From Treponema sp. (GTDB taxonomy: Bacteria; Spirochaetota; Spirochaetia; Treponematales; Breznakiellaceae), in NCBI GenBank assembly GCA_031266255.1, contig JAISBK010000039.1, positions 1-8,383 of the forward strand: a DNA stretch of 8,383 nt, given 5' to 3'. Shown here piece after piece: positions 6,716 through 8,383 of the stretch (the first letter of the stretch is position 1; each line of letters starts with the position of its first letter). The position numbers were made by a program, and so were the translations under genes. Under the pieces are notes generated by a model. The model worked only from the letters and a program-made list of their open reading frames with translations, was not told where the DNA came from and ran no database searches.

Positions 6716-6743
6716 TCCATGACCAATCTCATTGGGTCATGGA
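6716..6743 (+). other. Hairpin just downstream of the antiporter gene
   Basis: Bases 6716-6727 pair with 6731-6743: a 9-bp stem (tccatgacc with ggtcatgga), a single G bulge at 6734, three more A-T pairs, and a 3-nt loop ctc. It begins 20 bp after the antiporter stop codon. No T tract follows on either strand, so it is more likely an mRNA 3'-end stabiliser or processing element than an intrinsic terminator. Confidence 0.45.
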
Positions 6744-6789
6744 TTCCGACTAACCGGATATGACGGCGGACTTAAAGGGGAGTACCAAC

Positions 6790-6888
6790 ATGAACCAATT
6801 GGTAGATCTGCATAACGTGAGTTCAACAAAAAAACCACGGAGTTTTTGGTTACTAATCCTGTTTCCTTCCGTGGTTTTTTTGTTTTAG
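6790..6888 (+). CDS. Possible 32-residue small ORF with a hydrophobic tail
   Basis: An ATG at 6790 follows aaggggag with good spacing and opens a 32-codon frame ending TAG at 6886-6888. The product starts MNQLVDLHNVSSTKKPRS and ends with FWLLILFPSVVFLF, which could span a membrane. Most of the hydrophobic tail is encoded by the terminator hairpin that follows, so its character may be a by-product of the T-rich hairpin. It could be a real small membrane peptide, or the surviving start of a former fifth operon gene whose body was deleted. No family is recognised. Confidence 0.3.
   Translation: MNQLVDLHNVSSTKKPRSFWLLILFPSVVFLF
6828..6881. terminator. Bidirectional rho-independent terminator
   Basis: A perfect 14-bp inverted repeat, aaaaaaaccacgga (6828-6841) with tccgtggttttttt (6868-6881), flanks a 26-nt loop. 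The A run on one arm and the T run on the other give a U-tail on both strands. It sits between the plus-strand antiporter operon and the minus-strand lipoprotein gene, which converge here, so it can end both transcripts. Confidence 0.85.
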
Positions 6889-6913
6889 GCCCCGTGGCGG
6901 CTGTACCGAGGGT

Positions 6914-8185
6914 TTACCACGTTTTTTTGTAATCGGCAGAGCCACCTTCCGTAAGACGTACCTGCCTTTCGAAAAATTTCCGCGAAAAATAGGTCAGGTA
7001 CGTGGTCAAATCGCCATGTGCCTCCGATGCGGGGGGCAAGTTGGTAAAATACAAGGCGCCGTATGGATGCTGGTTACCCGCCAAAAAGGCATCTGCCCAG
7101 CTCTGCGCGGTAGTACTATCCTGTTGATTCAGCAAATCCACTGTGAAAGGCGCGTATTTGTCATCCGCATCTTCCCCTTTGTCTACCTTGAATTCTTCGT
7201 CCCATAGGAACGGGAGTTTTGGATTGTCTTTATCATAAGGGGCGTCATTGATAAGGTATCTCATATTGCCCATAGTTGTGGTGTCTGCGCCGGCATAAGC
7301 GTCGGGCATATAAGCCTTACGCACCTCTAAAGGCAAACGAGCGCCATGATTCTTGTTCCGTACAAAGATAGTCCGCGTGACCGTGAGATTTACCTCATCA
7401 TCGATGGGACCGTTTCTGTATGTCCAGGTATACGTTTCTTTAAGCGCTTCGTCGGTACGATGGACCAGGAGTGAAAGATAACTGCCACCTTCAAGCCAGA
7501 GTTTCTCCTTAATTTCCTGGTCAGATAACGGCGGGCCGTCTTCAGTGCCATCTTGCGTAAAAAGCTCATTCGGGTACATGGGTTTATCGCTTCGGAACTG
7601 TTTCAAATCACGGGTAAAGGGTGGATAGGCTTTTTTCCCGCCGCCCACGTCGTTAAAATCAAAGCCGTCAATACCGTACTGGTTTACCATTAACTTTAGA
7701 TCTTTTGTCAATTCGTTAATCGTTGCCATGTCCAGGGTTCCTAAACCAACGCCAATGCCGTCTTGGTCTTCGGAGAAATTACCGCTCCGCACTTCGATCA
7801 GTACCTTTATGCCTTTCTGATGTAGGGGCTTGATATAGGTTGTACTGTTGTTAAGAATATATTTTAAGGCCGGAGATAACTCTAATGTGATATATCCATT
7901 TGCAGTCTTGGTAAGGTAAGAATACGCGAGGACCACATAGTTAAAGAACTGTGTCTCCGCAGCATCCGCGGTTGCGCCAAAAATATAATCTTTTGCGTTA
8001 AGGGGATTGTATTTTTCCACATCAACGTAGCAGATGAATTCTACCGGGGTATTATTTGCCAGCAATCTTTTATACGGAATAGATGGGAGTGTATCAGCAG
8101 GGCTTCCTCCGCCTCCCGGCTCTTGACAGCTGATCAAGAACAATAACAACAATGTTCCGCATACGATTTTCAATTTGTATTTCAT
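6914..8185 (-). CDS. GH18 / endo-beta-N-acetylglucosaminidase-like lipoprotein with altered catalytic motif
   Basis: This is a surface or periplasmic lipoprotein of 423 residues. ATG 8185 follows acgaggaaaaataat with a GAGGAA ribosome-binding site; an upstream in-frame start at 8221 would bury the signal peptide. Residues 1-19 are a signal peptide with lipobox LISC and Cys20 as lipid anchor, then a flexible EPGGGGSPAD linker. The rest resembles GH18 enzymes of the EndoH/EndoF type: a first strand PVEFICYVDVEKYNPLNA (47-64), YIKPLHQKGIKVLIEV, then YGIDGFDFNDVGG, and a late YGALYFTNLPP (about 375). In active members the motif is DGxDxDxE. Here D173-G-F-D176-F-N178-D-V180 replaces the middle Asp with Asn and the proton-donor Glu with Val. 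Hydrolysis is therefore unlikely, and glycan binding is the better guess. The gene converges on the antiporter operon and follows another minus-strand gene. Confidence 0.75.
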   Translation of the reverse strand: MKYKLKIVCGTLLLLFLISCQEPGGGGSPADTLPSIPYKRLLANNTPVEFICYVDVEKYNPLNAKDYIFGATADAAETQFFNYVVLAYSYLTKTANGYITLELSPALKYILNNSTTYIKPLHQKGIKVLIEVRSGNFSEDQDGIGVGLGTLDMATINELTKDLKLMVNQYGIDGFDFNDVGGGKKAYPPFTRDLKQFRSDKPMYPNELFTQDGTEDGPPLSDQEIKEKLWLEGGSYLSLLVHRTDEALKETYTWTYRNGPIDDEVNLTVTRTIFVRNKNHGARLPLEVRKAYMPDAYAGADTTTMGNMRYLINDAPYDKDNPKLPFLWDEEFKVDKGEDADDKYAPFTVDLLNQQDSTTAQSWADAFLAGNQHPYGALYFTNLPPASEAHGDLTTYLTYFSRKFFERQVRLTEGGSADYKKTW

Positions 8186-8262
8186 ATTATTTTTCCTCGT
8201 AGTCAGTATAAAACCACTCATTCTTACTCATCCTTAAAAATATTCTCTTGGATAAGGAAAAT
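8186..8262 (-). promoter_or_regulatory. Leader/promoter region of the GH18-like lipoprotein gene
   Basis: This AT-rich gap should hold the lipoprotein promoter. A TATACT on the minus strand (8210-8205) resembles a -10 box, but no good -35 box lies 16-18 bp upstream, and the start site would fall almost on the ribosome-binding site (8198-8193). A small inverted repeat, tcctta (8231-8236) with taagga (8253-8258), is also present. The promoter is therefore not located with confidence. Confidence 0.3.
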
Positions 8263-8295
8263 ATCCAGTTGAATCAAAACCTGATTCAACTGGAT
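8263..8295 (-). terminator. Perfect 14-bp hairpin, probable terminator of the right-edge gene
   Basis: The sequence atccagttgaatca (8263-8276) is the exact reverse complement of tgattcaactggat (8282-8295), with a 5-nt loop. On the minus strand the stem is followed by attttccttatc, a short and imperfect U tract. It touches the stop codon of one reading of the gene entering from the right, and lies about 80 bp upstream of the lipoprotein start. It could instead be a palindromic operator for the lipoprotein gene. Confidence 0.6.
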
Positions 8296-8383
8296 TAAAA
8301 TGTAATTCCAGCAGTATTTTTAAATACAGACCCACGCCCGTTGAAAGCGCGGATCAACGTCTTTCGGGTTACCAGTCTTTGCG
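8295..8383 (-). CDS. C-terminal end of an unidentified minus-strand gene (runs off right edge)
   Basis: On the minus strand one frame is open from the window edge for 28 codons and ends at TAA 8297-8295, directly against the hairpin. The product ends GRGSVFKNTAGITF; an alternating pattern with a terminal Phe is what outer-membrane beta-barrel proteins often show. A second frame is also open from the edge for 20 codons to TAA 8322-8320 and ends NPKDVDPRFQRAWVCI. With so little sequence I cannot tell which is translated. The hairpin position favours the first. No family is assigned. Confidence 0.4.
   Translation of the reverse strand, partial: QRLVTRKTLIRAFNGRGSVFKNTAGITF

Noticed and set aside
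6914..8185. Calling the lipoprotein an active chitinase or endoglycosidase
   Set aside because: The catalytic Glu and middle Asp of DGxDxDxE are replaced by Val and Asn, so activity should not be assumed.
1..8383. CRISPR array, tRNA or rRNA genes, prophage
   Set aside because: No regularly spaced repeats, no cloverleaf-like or rRNA-like sequence and no phage structural genes were seen on either strand.

Overview
The window looks like a piece of a host-associated, probably spirochaete (Treponema-like) chromosome. This is an inference from the style of the secreted proteins (a VFA-type signal peptide, an LISC lipobox), an Rpn-type nuclease gene beside an insertion-sequence relic, and moderate GC content. 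No rRNA or other diagnostic marker is present, so the taxon is not proven.

Region 1 (1 to about 2160) is a strip of decayed and partial genes. The left edge holds the N-terminal part of an Rpn/PD-(D/E)XK nuclease gene on the minus strand, running off the window. Next comes a frame-broken IS4-superfamily transposase (about 410-1461) that keeps a clear Y-x2-R-x3-E-x6-K signature, with possible imperfect terminal repeats. A heavily damaged plus-strand relic of hen1 follows (about 1600-2111). Hen1 is the bacterial RNA 3'-terminal 2'-O-methyltransferase that partners Pnkp in RNA repair; only its N-terminal, non-methyltransferase half is recognisable. On the minus strand near 2155 a ribosome-binding site and start lead, through an early stop, into a signal-peptide-like sequence that competes with the end of the hen1 reading.

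Region 2 (2179-6695) is an intact plus-strand operon behind a good sigma70-type promoter (TTGACA, 17 bp, TAGGAT). It encodes a TRAP transporter in the order binding protein (dctP), small membrane subunit (dctQ), large membrane subunit (dctM), followed 7 bp later by an NhaC-family Na+/H+ antiporter. A strong hairpin with a T-rich tail between dctP and dctQ probably lets the binding protein be made in excess. TRAP transporters characterised so far are mostly driven by a Na+ gradient, so an antiporter in the same transcript suggests coupling of substrate uptake to Na+ cycling. The substrate cannot be read from the sequence.

Region 3 (6696-6913) is intergenic. It has a hairpin just after the antiporter gene, a 32-codon ORF with a good ribosome-binding site, and a perfect 14-bp bidirectional terminator between the converging genes.

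Region 4 (6914-8383, minus strand) holds a lipoprotein with a GH18/endo-beta-N-acetylglucosaminidase-like fold. Its DGxDxDxE catalytic motif reads D-G-F-D-F-N-D-V, so both key acidic residues are lost and it is probably a glycan-binding pseudoenzyme. Upstream, a 14-bp perfect hairpin follows the last codons of another minus-strand gene that enters from the right edge.
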